Notes under the pieces: generated by a model
Seen by the model: the letters and a program-made list of their open reading frames with translations, nothing else
What the model was told of the DNA's origin: nothing
The model's database searches: none
Shown here: positions 1-7,474 of the stretch, piece by piece
Position numbering within the stretch: position 1 is the stretch's first letter
Layout of the letters: every line of letters begins with the position of its first letter
NCBI GenBank assembly: GCA_964617555.1
Contig: CAZTYP010000066.1
Location: 1-27,555, forward strand
Reading direction: 5' to 3'
DNA length: 27,555 nt
DNA from: 1-14-2-50-31-20 sp964617555
Lineage (GTDB): Bacteria; Bacteroidota; Ignavibacteria; Ignavibacteriales; Melioribacteraceae
Made by a program: the position numbers and the translations under genes

Positions 1-1
1 A

Positions 2-682
2 AGAAATTTGGGCGTAGATTACTTCTCAAATCAAGAACATAAAAGCACAAACATATTTATCCTTTTTTCTCATTTCCATTGGGATCATATTCAAGGATTT
101 CCTTTTTTTCTTCCTGCTTACGACCCAAAAAGAAATTTAACAATTACAACCGTCGGAAGAAATGATAAATATTTCGATTTAAAATCCATTTTTGAAAACC
201 AGATGAGAAAGGAATTTTTTCCGGTACCTCTCGAAAAGATGGGGGCAAAATTAAATTTTATTCAACAACCCGATAATGTATTAAAAAATAAAAACATTAG
301 AATAACTTCCAGCGAACATAATCATCCGGGGGTTGCTTTTAGTTATCGTGCCGAAATTGAAGGAAAGGTAATTGTATATGTTACCGATGTTGAACATCAG
401 GATGAAATTGATAAGCGCGTAGTTGAAATTGCCAAAGATGCCGATATACTTATTCACGAAGCACAATATACTCCGGAAGAACTGGAGATGCACAAAGGAT
501 GGGGACACAGCAGTTGGATGCAAGCAATTGAAGTTGCCAAAGCAGCAAACGTAAAAAAACTTTTTATTACTCATCACGATCCGGACCACGACGATCTTTT
601 TTTAGATAATATAGAAAAAGAATGCAAAAGACATTTTGACAATGTTGAATTGGCAAAAGATAATTTGGAAATAGAGTTATAA
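2..682 (+). CDS. MBL-fold metallo-hydrolase (5' end cut off)
   Basis: Metallo-beta-lactamase-fold hydrolase, probably a cytoplasmic phosphodiesterase or general metal-dependent hydrolase. The zinc motif SHFHWDHIQGFPFF (HxHxDH) is clear at about residues 21-34 counted from the in-frame TTG at position 8. Further likely ligands are the His residues in EHNHPG (about 103-108), the Asp in YVTDVEH (about 127) and the His pair in FITHHDPDHDD (about 189-190). The frame stays open to the left edge and reads Arg-Asn before that TTG. Related proteins have a Gly-rich strand ending in a similar R-x-L-G just before the HxHxDH strand, so the TTG is almost certainly internal and the true start lies outside the window. 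No signal peptide can be judged. The substrate cannot be read from sequence. It may be co-transcribed with the next gene, whose likely start is 76 bases downstream. Confidence 0.85.
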   Translation, partial: RNLGVDYFSNQEHKSTNIFILFSHFHWDHIQGFPFFLPAYDPKRNLTITTVGRNDKYFDLKSIFENQMRKEFFPVPLEKMGAKLNFIQQPDNVLKNKNIRITSSEHNHPGVAFSYRAEIEGKVIVYVTDVEHQDEIDKRVVEIAKDADILIHEAQYTPEELEMHKGWGHSSWMQAIEVAKAANVKKLFITHHDPDHDDLFLDNIEKECKRHFDNVELAKDNLEIEL

Positions 683-758
683 TTTGTTAAAACAAACAAT
701 ATTTTGTAACTTATACAAAAAAAATAAACCCGAGGGGAATAATTTTATTTCAAAGCAA

Positions 759-1523
759 ATGGGAAAAGACAATCAAATAAAATTTTTATATCGTTTTATC
801 TTTCCTGAAAAGATAGAAGTCTCATTCGAAGTTAAAATCAATTCCAAAACATTACTTATTGAAAATGATGTTTCATACATAAAAAACGATTGGGCAAAAT
901 TGGAAAATTTCAGATGTCCGAATTGCCCGTTGGATAAATCCAAACACGAATATTGTCCCTTAGCTCGCAATCTTGCCGGTGTATTAAATTTCTTTAATTC
1001 TCTTCCCTCATACAAAGAAGCAACAGTTTCCGTTGAAACAAATGAACGCATTACATATAAAAACACCACAGTACAAGTGGGTGTGGGAAGTTTACTGGGA
1101 ATTATTATGGCAAGCAGCGGCTGCCCAATAATCGGAGTACTTCGCCCGTTGGTACGGTTTCATCTCCCCTTTGCCTCTTTGGAAGAAACCGAATACAGAG
1201 TTTTTTCAACTTATGTTTTTGCCCAATATTTTAAATATATTACCGGCGGAACCCCAGACTGGAATTTGGAAAAGCTGAAACAAGCCTACGAACAAATTCA
1301 AATTGTTAACAGAAGCATTGTAAACAAACTTTCCGATATTGAACTTAACGACACAAGTAGAAATGCCGTTGTAACACTCAGTAGTTTTGCAGAGTACATT
1401 ATTTTTAATCTTGAGGATAAAGAATATATTCATTTAAAAGATATTTTTAATTCTTTCGGGGAATCGTCATCCGATATTGAATTAAGTTCCCGCACCCTTT
1501 TGGAAAGAGAAACCGAAGAATAG
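759..1523 (+). CDS. Uncharacterised protein with conserved Cys-x2-Cys-x9-Cys motif
   Basis: Conserved-looking protein of 254 residues with no function I can name. I chose the ATG at 759 (MGKDNQIKF); the frame also opens upstream at a TTG at 684, which would begin one base after the MBL stop, so a longer 279-residue form is possible. Visible features are FRCPNCPLDKSKHEYCPLA near residues 51-69, whose three Cys residues could bind a metal or form disulfides, and a Gly-rich segment with a fourth Cys in SSGCPIIGVLRPLVRFHLPF. The rest looks helical and soluble, with no signal peptide or clear membrane span. It resembles a family I recall from many environmental bacteria under a DUF number (possibly DUF6901, from memory and not checked). 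Its position behind an MBL hydrolase may mean co-transcription but does not reveal a role. Confidence 0.75.
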   Translation: MGKDNQIKFLYRFIFPEKIEVSFEVKINSKTLLIENDVSYIKNDWAKLENFRCPNCPLDKSKHEYCPLARNLAGVLNFFNSLPSYKEATVSVETNERITYKNTTVQVGVGSLLGIIMASSGCPIIGVLRPLVRFHLPFASLEETEYRVFSTYVFAQYFKYITGGTPDWNLEKLKQAYEQIQIVNRSIVNKLSDIELNDTSRNAVVTLSSFAEYIIFNLEDKEYIHLKDIFNSFGESSSDIELSSRTLLERETEE

Positions 1524-1547
1524 AATCCAGAATTATCACTATATATA

Positions 1548-1582
1548 TTTTACCGTCATACATTCCATATTTTCGGGTAAAA
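1548..1582. terminator. Weak bidirectional hairpin between convergent genes
   Basis: TTTTACC at 1548-1554 can pair with GGTAAAA at 1576-1582 across a 21-base loop. It sits in the 60-base gap between two convergent genes. The loop is long and the stem has only two GC pairs, so it may be chance. Confidence 0.25.
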
Positions 1583-1583
1583 A

Positions 1584-1865
1584 TTAGTTCCCCTTTTTTT
1601 CATCATCTTTAATTTCCGTAAATTCAACTTCTTCTATATCTTCTTTGCGTATTACCTCAACGGAGAAATTAGCAACTAACCCGGCAAGAGCACCTACGGC
1701 AGCCATTATCGGAGCGGCAATAATCCCTATTACACCGATGGTCATTGGTATTTCAATAAATGTTCGCCCTTCCGAATCTTTAATAATAATTCTCCTTACA
1801 TTTCCTTCTTTTATTATCTCTTCAATTTTGCCTAAAAGTTCTTTCCCTTTAACATTAAATTCCAT
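1584..1865 (-). CDS. DUF4342 domain small membrane protein
   Basis: Small protein of 93 residues matching the DUF4342 pattern. The N-terminal part (about residues 6-38) is soluble and reads ELLGKIEEIIKEGNVRRIII then KDSEGRTFIEIP. A long hydrophobic, Gly/Ala-rich segment follows at about 40-66 (IGVIGIIAAPIMAAVGALAG) and then an acidic-basic tail. The reading frame extends upstream to 1919, but the ATG at 1865 is clearly the start because GGGAGG lies five bases before it (1871-1876). The family has no established biochemical role; it often looks like a membrane-attached protein with a cytoplasmic head. It is transcribed toward the MBL pair (convergent), and the strong terminator just upstream separates it from the isomerase gene, so it should have its own promoter in 1866-1917. 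Confidence 0.85.
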   Translation of the reverse strand: MEFNVKGKELLGKIEEIIKEGNVRRIIIKDSEGRTFIEIPMTIGVIGIIAAPIMAAVGALAGLVANFSVEVIRKEDIEEVEFTEIKDDEKKGN

Positions 1866-1870
1866 TTTGC

Positions 1871-1876
1871 CTCCCG
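1871..1876 (-). promoter_or_regulatory. Shine-Dalgarno deciding the DUF4342 start
   Basis: GGGAGG on the minus strand, five bases before the ATG at 1865. It selects this start over the longer open frame beginning at 1919. Confidence 0.8.
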
Positions 1877-1917
1877 ATTGATTTTGAAATAAGATGCAAC
1901 AATTTACGGAAAATTTC

Positions 1918-1955
1918 AAAAAAAAAGTCGTATCACCCTTAAGTAATACGACTTT
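1918..1955 (-). terminator. Rho-independent terminator of the isomerase gene
   Basis: A perfect 10-bp stem, AAAGTCGTAT at 1924-1933 pairing with ATACGACTTT at 1946-1955, has a 12-base loop. On the minus strand it runs into nine T residues (the A-run at 1918-1926). It lies 22 bases after the stop codon of the peptidyl-prolyl isomerase. Confidence 0.9.
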
Positions 1956-1977
1956 AAATTATAATAAAATATTATTG

Positions 1978-4047
1978 TTATCTGTAGAATTGATACCTAT
2001 TATCAACAATATCGGCTTCTTCTTTTATTTTTTCGAGCCATTGAGAATATAAAGCTGATTTTTTACGATTCAGCAACGAAGTTCTGATCGCACTTTTTTG
2101 TAATGAAAACGAAGTTGAATCGAACGGAGTTTTACTTGTAACTTTAATAATATAGCTTCCTCTCATACCTTTAAACGGATCGGAAATTTTATTAAGCGGA
2201 AGCTCAAAAGCTTTTTGAGAAAACGCATAATCTCTACCAACGGATGAAATAGCCGAACCTATTGTAAAATTAATTGCCGATGAGACTTGGGCTTTAGGAT
2301 AAATCTCTTTCGCAATATTAAAATCTCCGTTTTCTCCCAATTTTGCTCTAATCTCTTTTGCTATCTCCAATTCCTTATTACTTCTTGCCTCTTTTCTTAC
2401 GGCAAGCTCAATCATTCCTTTTATTTCGTCAATAGGTTTATAGCCTTCTTCTTTTATATCGGAAATTATTGCAACAACATATCCTGAAGGGAATTTGAAT
2501 ACGGGAGTAATATCACCGAGGTCATTATCAAAAACAAAAAGAATAAGTGAACGGTTTGAACCCAATCCGGGAATTGCAGCGGAAGATTTTCGTAATTCCG
2601 GACTTTCCAAAACTTGATAATCAAGTTCTTTAGCCGATTTTTCAAATCCGTTTTTATCGGCTAAATATTGGAAATCACTTGCATTTTCATTAACTCTATC
2701 TATTGTGGTAGGCGAAGCTGTAATTTTATTTACTATTTTTTCTACAACAAATTTTTTATCGGTTTTATCTTTTACAAGAATAATATGCCAACCGAATTGT
2801 GATTTTACCGGCTTGAGAATTCTGCCCACTTTTCCGTTAAAAGCTGCTTTTTCGAACGGCTTAACCATCTGTCCTTTTCCGAACCAGCCTAAATCACCGC
2901 CTACTTTTCCGCTGCCCGGATCTTCCGAGACTTCTTTGGCTGTTTGAGCAAAATCGGCACCGGCTTTCAATGCTCTGTAAACGGAATCGGCTTTTGCTTT
3001 GTTCTTAATAAGAATATGTGAAGCCTTTACAAATTTTTCTTTCGACTTAATTTTCTTTTCTAATCTATATAATATATATCCTTCGGCAGTAAGAACAGGC
3101 CCAATAAAACTGCCGTTTTTAGCCGAAGCAAGTAAACTTTGGGCTTCTGCGGGTATTGCCGTTATTTGCAAAGTATCCTTGGAATAAGGTTCGTCGGAAT
3201 AGATATCCACATACGTTTTAAATCCGCTTGTATCGGTTTTAACTTTTTTAAGAATTGCTTCCAAGTTTTTCCTTACGGCAACAGTATCGCCGTGAGAAGG
3301 GGATGTTCTGAAAAAGACATATTTGATTTTTCTTGTTTCTTCCTGTTTGTAATTCTCTTTATTCTTCTCGTAATATTTTTCTATTTCCGCTTCGGTAGGT
3401 TTAATTGTAGTATCTTGTAATAACGGCATCGAAACCAAAATATAATCCGCATTCATTCTTATGTTATCTTCATTAAATTTTCTTTTAACTTCATCATCGG
3501 TAACAAAAGCGGCGGCATTAACCAAAGAGGCTAACTTTTCTTGCAATAATTGTTGACGCACTTGATCTTCCAATTGAAGCACGGCATTTTTATTTTGCGG
3601 GTCTCTCAAAGCGGCATCGTAAGCTTCTCTGTTAAAGCGTCCGGTGGAATCTATAAAATACTGCGTTACAAACTGAGGAGGATTAGGGCCTAACAACACA
3701 TCTTTTATCTCTTCGTCGGATACGGTTAAACCGAATTCCTTGATTTTTTGTTCAATCAACTTTTGGCTTATAACACTTTGCCAAACCTGTTCGCGAAATT
3801 GGTCCATTTGATTTTCCGGAATATCCTTTCCGGTTTGCTGAACTTGATATTCTTTATATCTATCCAAAGTATTTGCAAATTCTTGATAGGTGATTTTTTC
3901 ACCGTTTACTTCACCTATATCATTACTTCTTCTACCAATGGCTTGCGATATCTTTGAATCAGAAAGAACCATAAACAGCACAAATAACCCGCCAACAGTA
4001 ACTATGAACCACGGAGCAAGACTCCTCATTTTGGCCATCATTCCCAT
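1978..4047 (-). CDS. PpiD/SurA-type periplasmic peptidyl-prolyl cis-trans isomerase
   Basis: Membrane-anchored folding factor of 689 residues, expected to act in the periplasm on outer-membrane and secreted proteins. Order of parts: a short basic N-terminus with one membrane anchor (about residues 12-29, LAPWFIVTVGGLFVLFMVL), a SurA_N-like chaperone region (about 45-185, with GEVNGEKITYQEF), and a parvulin rotamase domain (about 338-430) recognised by FVKASHILIK, GGDLGWFGKGQMVKPFEKAAF and FGWHIILVKD. A long C-terminal region of about 250 residues follows. The family commonly repeats the SurA/parvulin layout with a degenerate second rotamase, and this protein is somewhat longer than E. coli PpiD (623). 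The open frame begins at a TTG at 4065, but GGAGG at 4059-4063 lies 11 bases before the ATG at 4047, which I take as the start. It is monocistronic by its terminator. Confidence 0.9.
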   Translation of the reverse strand: MGMMAKMRSLAPWFIVTVGGLFVLFMVLSDSKISQAIGRRSNDIGEVNGEKITYQEFANTLDRYKEYQVQQTGKDIPENQMDQFREQVWQSVISQKLIEQKIKEFGLTVSDEEIKDVLLGPNPPQFVTQYFIDSTGRFNREAYDAALRDPQNKNAVLQLEDQVRQQLLQEKLASLVNAAAFVTDDEVKRKFNEDNIRMNADYILVSMPLLQDTTIKPTEAEIEKYYEKNKENYKQEETRKIKYVFFRTSPSHGDTVAVRKNLEAILKKVKTDTSGFKTYVDIYSDEPYSKDTLQITAIPAEAQSLLASAKNGSFIGPVLTAEGYILYRLEKKIKSKEKFVKASHILIKNKAKADSVYRALKAGADFAQTAKEVSEDPGSGKVGGDLGWFGKGQMVKPFEKAAFNGKVGRILKPVKSQFGWHIILVKDKTDKKFVVEKIVNKITASPTTIDRVNENASDFQYLADKNGFEKSAKELDYQVLESPELRKSSAAIPGLGSNRSLILFVFDNDLGDITPVFKFPSGYVVAIISDIKEEGYKPIDEIKGMIELAVRKEARSNKELEIAKEIRAKLGENGDFNIAKEIYPKAQVSSAINFTIGSAISSVGRDYAFSQKAFELPLNKISDPFKGMRGSYIIKVTSKTPFDSTSFSLQKSAIRTSLLNRKKSALYSQWLEKIKEEADIVDNRYQFYR

Positions 4048-4087
4048 AATTTCAACATCCTCCAAATAACTATATTTTTAAATAAAA

Positions 4088-4095
4088 CAAATCTA
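4088..4095 (-). promoter_or_regulatory. Candidate Bacteroidota-type -7 element for the isomerase
   Basis: On the minus strand this reads TAGATTTG, an exact match to TAnnTTTG, with a TTTT run 21 bases upstream near the expected -33 position. The transcript would start roughly 35 bases before the ATG at 4047. The same octamer with similar spacing precedes the DUF1015 gene. Confidence 0.4.
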
Positions 4096-4248
4096 AATTT
4101 AGTGAGAGTATTTTCTAAAATCAATTAAATTACTCACCCCTTAAAATGGTAAGTTGTTTAATTTCAACAAAATATACATATCTGAGAAGTATGATTAACA
4201 ACTTTTGTTTTATAACGGTATTTAAGCAAGTATAAAAGGGAGGTAAAG

Positions 4249-4365
4249 ATGAGTAAAAAGAAGTTACACACAGACCGGAAAATTCTTAAAAATCAATTGC
4301 AATTATTTCTTTGTTGCTTTTACCGTAGCATAGTTCTTACGAAACTTGTTATTAATTACATCTGA
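4249..4365 (+). CDS. Possible small ORF, 38 residues, with strong ribosome binding site
   Basis: A short ORF of 38 codons lies in the otherwise empty 449-base gap between the divergent isomerase and rubrerythrin genes. GGGAGG at 4238-4243 precedes the ATG at 4249 by five bases, as good a Shine-Dalgarno as any in the window. The predicted peptide is strongly basic at the N-terminus (MSKKKLHTDRKILKN) and hydrophobic with two adjacent Cys afterwards (LQLFLCCFYRSIVLTKLV). It could be a small membrane-associated protein, a leader peptide for the rubrerythrin gene 131 bases downstream, or a chance frame. I know no family for it. The remaining parts of the gap (4096-4230 and 4366-4480) are AT-rich and show no other clear gene; a TTTG at 4368-4371 with TTATTTTG at 4394-4401 is a weak promoter-like pair. 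Confidence 0.35.
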   Translation: MSKKKLHTDRKILKNQLQLFLCCFYRSIVLTKLVINYI

Positions 4366-4496
4366 GTTTTGCTTTTATTTTGGACAGATATAATTATTTT
4401 GCTTGTATATAAAAATTAAAATATGTTGCTGTTGTTTTAATTAGGAAATAGAAGTAATTTTAAATAAAAACTTATTCCATTAAAAAAGGAGGAACA

Positions 4497-4994
4497 ATGC
4501 CTACTACAAAAGAAAATCTTGAAACCGCATTTGCCGGAGAAAGCCAGGCAAACCAGAAATACAGAGCATTTGCAGCGAAAGCTGAAAAAGACGGATTTCC
4601 GAATATTGCCAAATTATTTCGAACTACGGCAGAAGCCGAAAAAATTCATGCCGAGGGGCATCTGAAAGCTTTGGATATGGTAAACTCTACAGTTGAAAAT
4701 CTTAAAGCGGCTATTGGCGGTGAAACTTATGAATTTGAAGAGATGTACCCTCCGATGTTGAAACAAGCCGAGGCGGAAGGTCATAAAGCAAAAAAAATGT
4801 TTAAATGGGCTGTGGAAGCCGAAGCAATACACGCACAACTTTATACCCTTGCTCTTAAAGCAGCGGAAGAAGGGAAAGATTTGGAAGTTTCCAACTTTTA
4901 CCTCTGTCCGGTTTGCGGACATATAGAATTTGGTGAAGCCCCCGAAAATTGTCCTATATGCGGTGTCCCCGGCAGCATGTATGTTGAAGTATAA
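4497..4994 (+). CDS. rbr: Rubrerythrin
   Basis: Cytoplasmic non-haem iron peroxidase of 165 residues that reduces hydrogen peroxide in anaerobes and microaerophiles. The N-terminal four-helix di-iron domain carries the expected ligands: Glu15 (AGESQANQKY), Glu48 and His51 (AEAEKIH), Glu79 and Glu82 (YEFEEMYPP), and Glu109 and His112 (AEAEAIH). The C-terminal rubredoxin-like Fe(SCys)4 site uses Cys137, Cys140, Cys152 and Cys155 (CPVCG and CPICG). Length is slightly shorter than the 191-residue Desulfovibrio protein but typical of this subgroup. AAGGAGG starts ten bases before the ATG. It has its own terminator, so it appears monocistronic. No clear PerR box was found upstream. Its presence suggests exposure to oxidative stress in an anaerobic or microaerobic lifestyle. 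Confidence 0.96.
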   Translation: MPTTKENLETAFAGESQANQKYRAFAAKAEKDGFPNIAKLFRTTAEAEKIHAEGHLKALDMVNSTVENLKAAIGGETYEFEEMYPPMLKQAEAEGHKAKKMFKWAVEAEAIHAQLYTLALKAAEEGKDLEVSNFYLCPVCGHIEFGEAPENCPICGVPGSMYVEV

Positions 4995-5013
4995 ATTACT
5001 TATAAAAAAAAGC

Positions 5014-5050
5014 AATGCGGGCAATCAGGGAGCCCGCATTATACTTTTTC
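5014..5050 (+). terminator. Terminator after rubrerythrin
   Basis: A perfect 9-bp stem, AATGCGGGC at 5014-5022 pairing with GCCCGCATT at 5032-5040, has a 9-base loop. CTTTTTC follows three bases later. Confidence 0.85.
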
Positions 5051-5133
5051 ATCTTTATTACCTCCGTAAAAACTCGACTAACAGCAATCAATTTTGTAAC
5101 TTTAACAGTTAATTATAATTTAAAAGGATTTAT

Positions 5134-7233
5134 ATGAAACTTAAAATTATTGCCGCAATGGCACTGGTGTTGCTTTTTATGGGTTGCAGTAAAAGAAGCA
5201 AAAACCCATTATTAAAAAAATGGATGACCCCTTTTGAAACCCCTCCTTTTGACGAGATTAAAGAAGAAGATTATCTTCCGGCTTTTTACGAAGCAATTAA
5301 AATGCACAACAAGGAGATCAATATAATTGTAAACAATACAGCCGAACCGACTTTTGAAAATACGATTGCGGCACTGGATAACAGCGGCGAAATGTTAAAA
5401 CGGGTTAGCAGAGTTTTCGGGGCAATGAACGAAGCAATGAACAACAAAAAAACTCAAGCCGTTGCAAAAGAAATTTATCCCAAACTTTCCGAACATAACG
5501 ACAACATAAAAATGAATGCAAAGTTATTTGCAAGAATCAAATTTTTATACGACAAAAAAGACGAATTAAATTTAACAACCGAGCAAACTATTGTTCTTAA
5601 AAATTATTATAACGATTTTGTTCGTGGCGGTGCAAACTTAAACAAAACCGACAAAGAAAAACTAAAAAAGATAAACAGCGAACTCTCTTCCCTTTCCATA
5701 AACTTCGGAGATAATGTTCTAAAAGAAACAAATAAATTTGAACTGGTAATAGATAATAAAAAAGATTTGGCGGGATTGCCAGAAAGCGTTATTACAACTG
5801 CATCGGAAACGGCAAAAGCTCGCGGACACGAGGGGAAATGGGTTTTTACAATTCAGAAACCAAGCATGATTCCTTTTATTCAATATTCTCCGAACAGGAA
5901 ATTGAGAGAAAGAATTTATACCGCATATTTTATGAAGGGAGACCACAACGATAACCTTGACAACAAAAAAATTCTTGTAAAAATGGCAAATTTGCGTTTA
6001 CAAAGAGCAAATTTATTGGGGTATAATTCCCATGCGGAATATGTACTTGACGAACAGATGGCAAAAACCCCGGATAATGTATACGCATTATTAAACAAAG
6101 TGTGGAAACCCGCCGTAAAAAAGGCAAAAGAAGAACGTGCAGAAATGCAAAAAATTATAAACAAAGAAGGAAATAATTTTAAACTTGCACCGTGGGATTG
6201 GTGGTATTACGCAGAAAAAGTAAAAAAGGAAAAATACGATTTCGACGAAAACGAAGTACGGCCCTATTTTGAAGTAAACAATGTTATCAAAGGGGTATTC
6301 GGATTGGCAACGGCATTATGGGGCATCAAGTTCGAAGAACGACACGATATCCCTAAATATCACCCCGACGTAAAAGTTTTTGAAGTAAAAGAAGCCGACG
6401 GAAAACATATAGGAATTTTATATACGGATTATTTTCCGCGTAAAAGCAAACGTTCGGGGGCTTGGATGGACGAATTTCGCCGCCAATATAAAAAAAACGG
6501 CAAAACCGTTACTCCGGTTATTTACAATGTGGGTAACCTTTCCAAACCTACCGGCAACAAGCCGGCATTGCTCAGTATTGACGAAGTGTTAACGCTTTTT
6601 CACGAATTCGGACATGCGATGCACGGGATGCTATCCGAATGTACTTACGAATCAGTTGCCGGTACGGAAACTCCGCGCGATTTTGTTGAGTTCCCTTCGC
6701 AAGTTATGGAAAATTGGGCTTTACATCCCGATATATTGAAAACATATGCCAAGCATTACAAAACCGGGAAAATCATTCCGCTTGAACTTGTAAAAAAAAT
6801 CGAAAACTCATCAAAATTCAACCAAGGCTTTGCCACAACGGAATATCTTGCCGCATCATTTTTGGACATGGATTGGCACACCATTACCGCTCCGGTTACA
6901 TTAAACGCAAACGAATTCGAAAAAAATTCGATGAACAAGATAGGGTTGATACCGGAAATTTTACCGAGATACCGCAGCACATATTTTAATCATATTTTTG
7001 CAGGTGGATATTCCGCCGGCTATTACAGCTACATTTGGGCTGAGGTTCTTGATGCGGATGCTTTTGCGGCATTTAAAGAAACGGGAAACGTGCTTGATTA
7101 TAATCTTGCATCCAAATACAGAAAATATATTCTTGCAAAAGGCGGTTCGGAAGATTCGATGGAACTTTATAAAAAATTCAGAGGTAAAGACCCCGATATT
7201 ACGGCATTGCTGGAAAGACGCGGATTAAAATAA
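5134..7233 (+). CDS. M3-family zinc peptidase (Dcp-like), predicted lipoprotein
   Basis: Peptidyl-dipeptidase or oligopeptidase of the M3 (thimet/Dcp) family, 699 residues, close to the 680-700 usual for Dcp. It has an N-terminal lipoprotein signal, MKLKIIAAMALVLLFMGCSK, with the lipidated Cys at 18, so it should sit on the outer side of the inner membrane or in the outer membrane facing the periplasm. The catalytic zinc site HEFGH is at 490-494, and the third ligand Glu519 lies in PRDFVEFPSQ, 25 residues after His494 as in the family. The C-terminal signature HIFAGGYSAGYYSYIWAEVL is also typical. It would degrade short peptides in the periplasm. The gene stands alone between two terminators. 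Dcp versus oligopeptidase A specificity cannot be decided here, but the export signal favours a Dcp-like role. Confidence 0.93.
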   Translation: MKLKIIAAMALVLLFMGCSKRSKNPLLKKWMTPFETPPFDEIKEEDYLPAFYEAIKMHNKEINIIVNNTAEPTFENTIAALDNSGEMLKRVSRVFGAMNEAMNNKKTQAVAKEIYPKLSEHNDNIKMNAKLFARIKFLYDKKDELNLTTEQTIVLKNYYNDFVRGGANLNKTDKEKLKKINSELSSLSINFGDNVLKETNKFELVIDNKKDLAGLPESVITTASETAKARGHEGKWVFTIQKPSMIPFIQYSPNRKLRERIYTAYFMKGDHNDNLDNKKILVKMANLRLQRANLLGYNSHAEYVLDEQMAKTPDNVYALLNKVWKPAVKKAKEERAEMQKIINKEGNNFKLAPWDWWYYAEKVKKEKYDFDENEVRPYFEVNNVIKGVFGLATALWGIKFEERHDIPKYHPDVKVFEVKEADGKHIGILYTDYFPRKSKRSGAWMDEFRRQYKKNGKTVTPVIYNVGNLSKPTGNKPALLSIDEVLTLFHEFGHAMHGMLSECTYESVAGTETPRDFVEFPSQVMENWALHPDILKTYAKHYKTGKIIPLELVKKIENSSKFNQGFATTEYLAASFLDMDWHTITAPVTLNANEFEKNSMNKIGLIPEILPRYRSTYFNHIFAGGYSAGYYSYIWAEVLDADAFAAFKETGNVLDYNLASKYRKYILAKGGSEDSMELYKKFRGKDPDITALLERRGLK

Positions 7234-7272
7234 TATTATTTAATAATCACAATAAATTTCTTTTTTTATCAG

Positions 7273-7316
7273 AAACCATAAAGTTTTAAATGAATAAAGC
7301 TTTATGGTTTTTTTAT
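7273..7316 (+). terminator. Terminator after the M3 peptidase
   Basis: AAACCATAAAG at 7273-7283 pairs perfectly with CTTTATGGTTT at 7300-7310, with a 16-base loop. A T-rich run continues to 7314. Confidence 0.8.
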
Positions 7317-7423
7317 TATAATTTTTATCAAAATAATCATGCATTAAAATTCACATCGGCGGAATATTCTCAAAACTTCCTATTTATTCTATAATTTTTT
7401 TAAGATTTCTCAATAAAAAGTCT

Positions 7424-7431
7424 TAGATTTG
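7424..7431 (+). promoter_or_regulatory. Candidate Bacteroidota-type -7 element for DUF1015-serC
   Basis: TAGATTTG matches TAnnTTTG exactly, and a run of seven T residues ends 22 bases upstream (7395-7401). The transcript would start about 35-40 bases before the DUF1015 ATG. The arrangement mirrors the site on the minus strand at 4088-4095. Confidence 0.4.
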
Positions 7432-7474
7432 TTTAATATTTTTAAATTAAATTTGCTTTTATTCAGGAGGAATG

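Noticed and set aside
4366..4496. PerR or Fur box before rubrerythrin
   Set aside because: I looked for an inverted repeat of the TTATAAT-N-ATTATAA or GATAAT type and found only general AT-richness without symmetry.
4614..5024. Minus-strand frame of 136 codons opposite rubrerythrin
   Set aside because: It mirrors the rubrerythrin codons, runs through the terminator hairpin and has a Phe/Cys-rich composition with no recognisable domain.
6998..7228. Plus-strand frame inside the end of the M3 peptidase gene
   Set aside because: It is out of frame within the conserved C-terminus of the peptidase and shows no independent signal.
7234..7471. Possible riboswitch before DUF1015-serC
   Set aside because: Apart from the terminator of the upstream gene and a promoter-like site, the leader of about 40 bases is too short to hold a known riboswitch fold.
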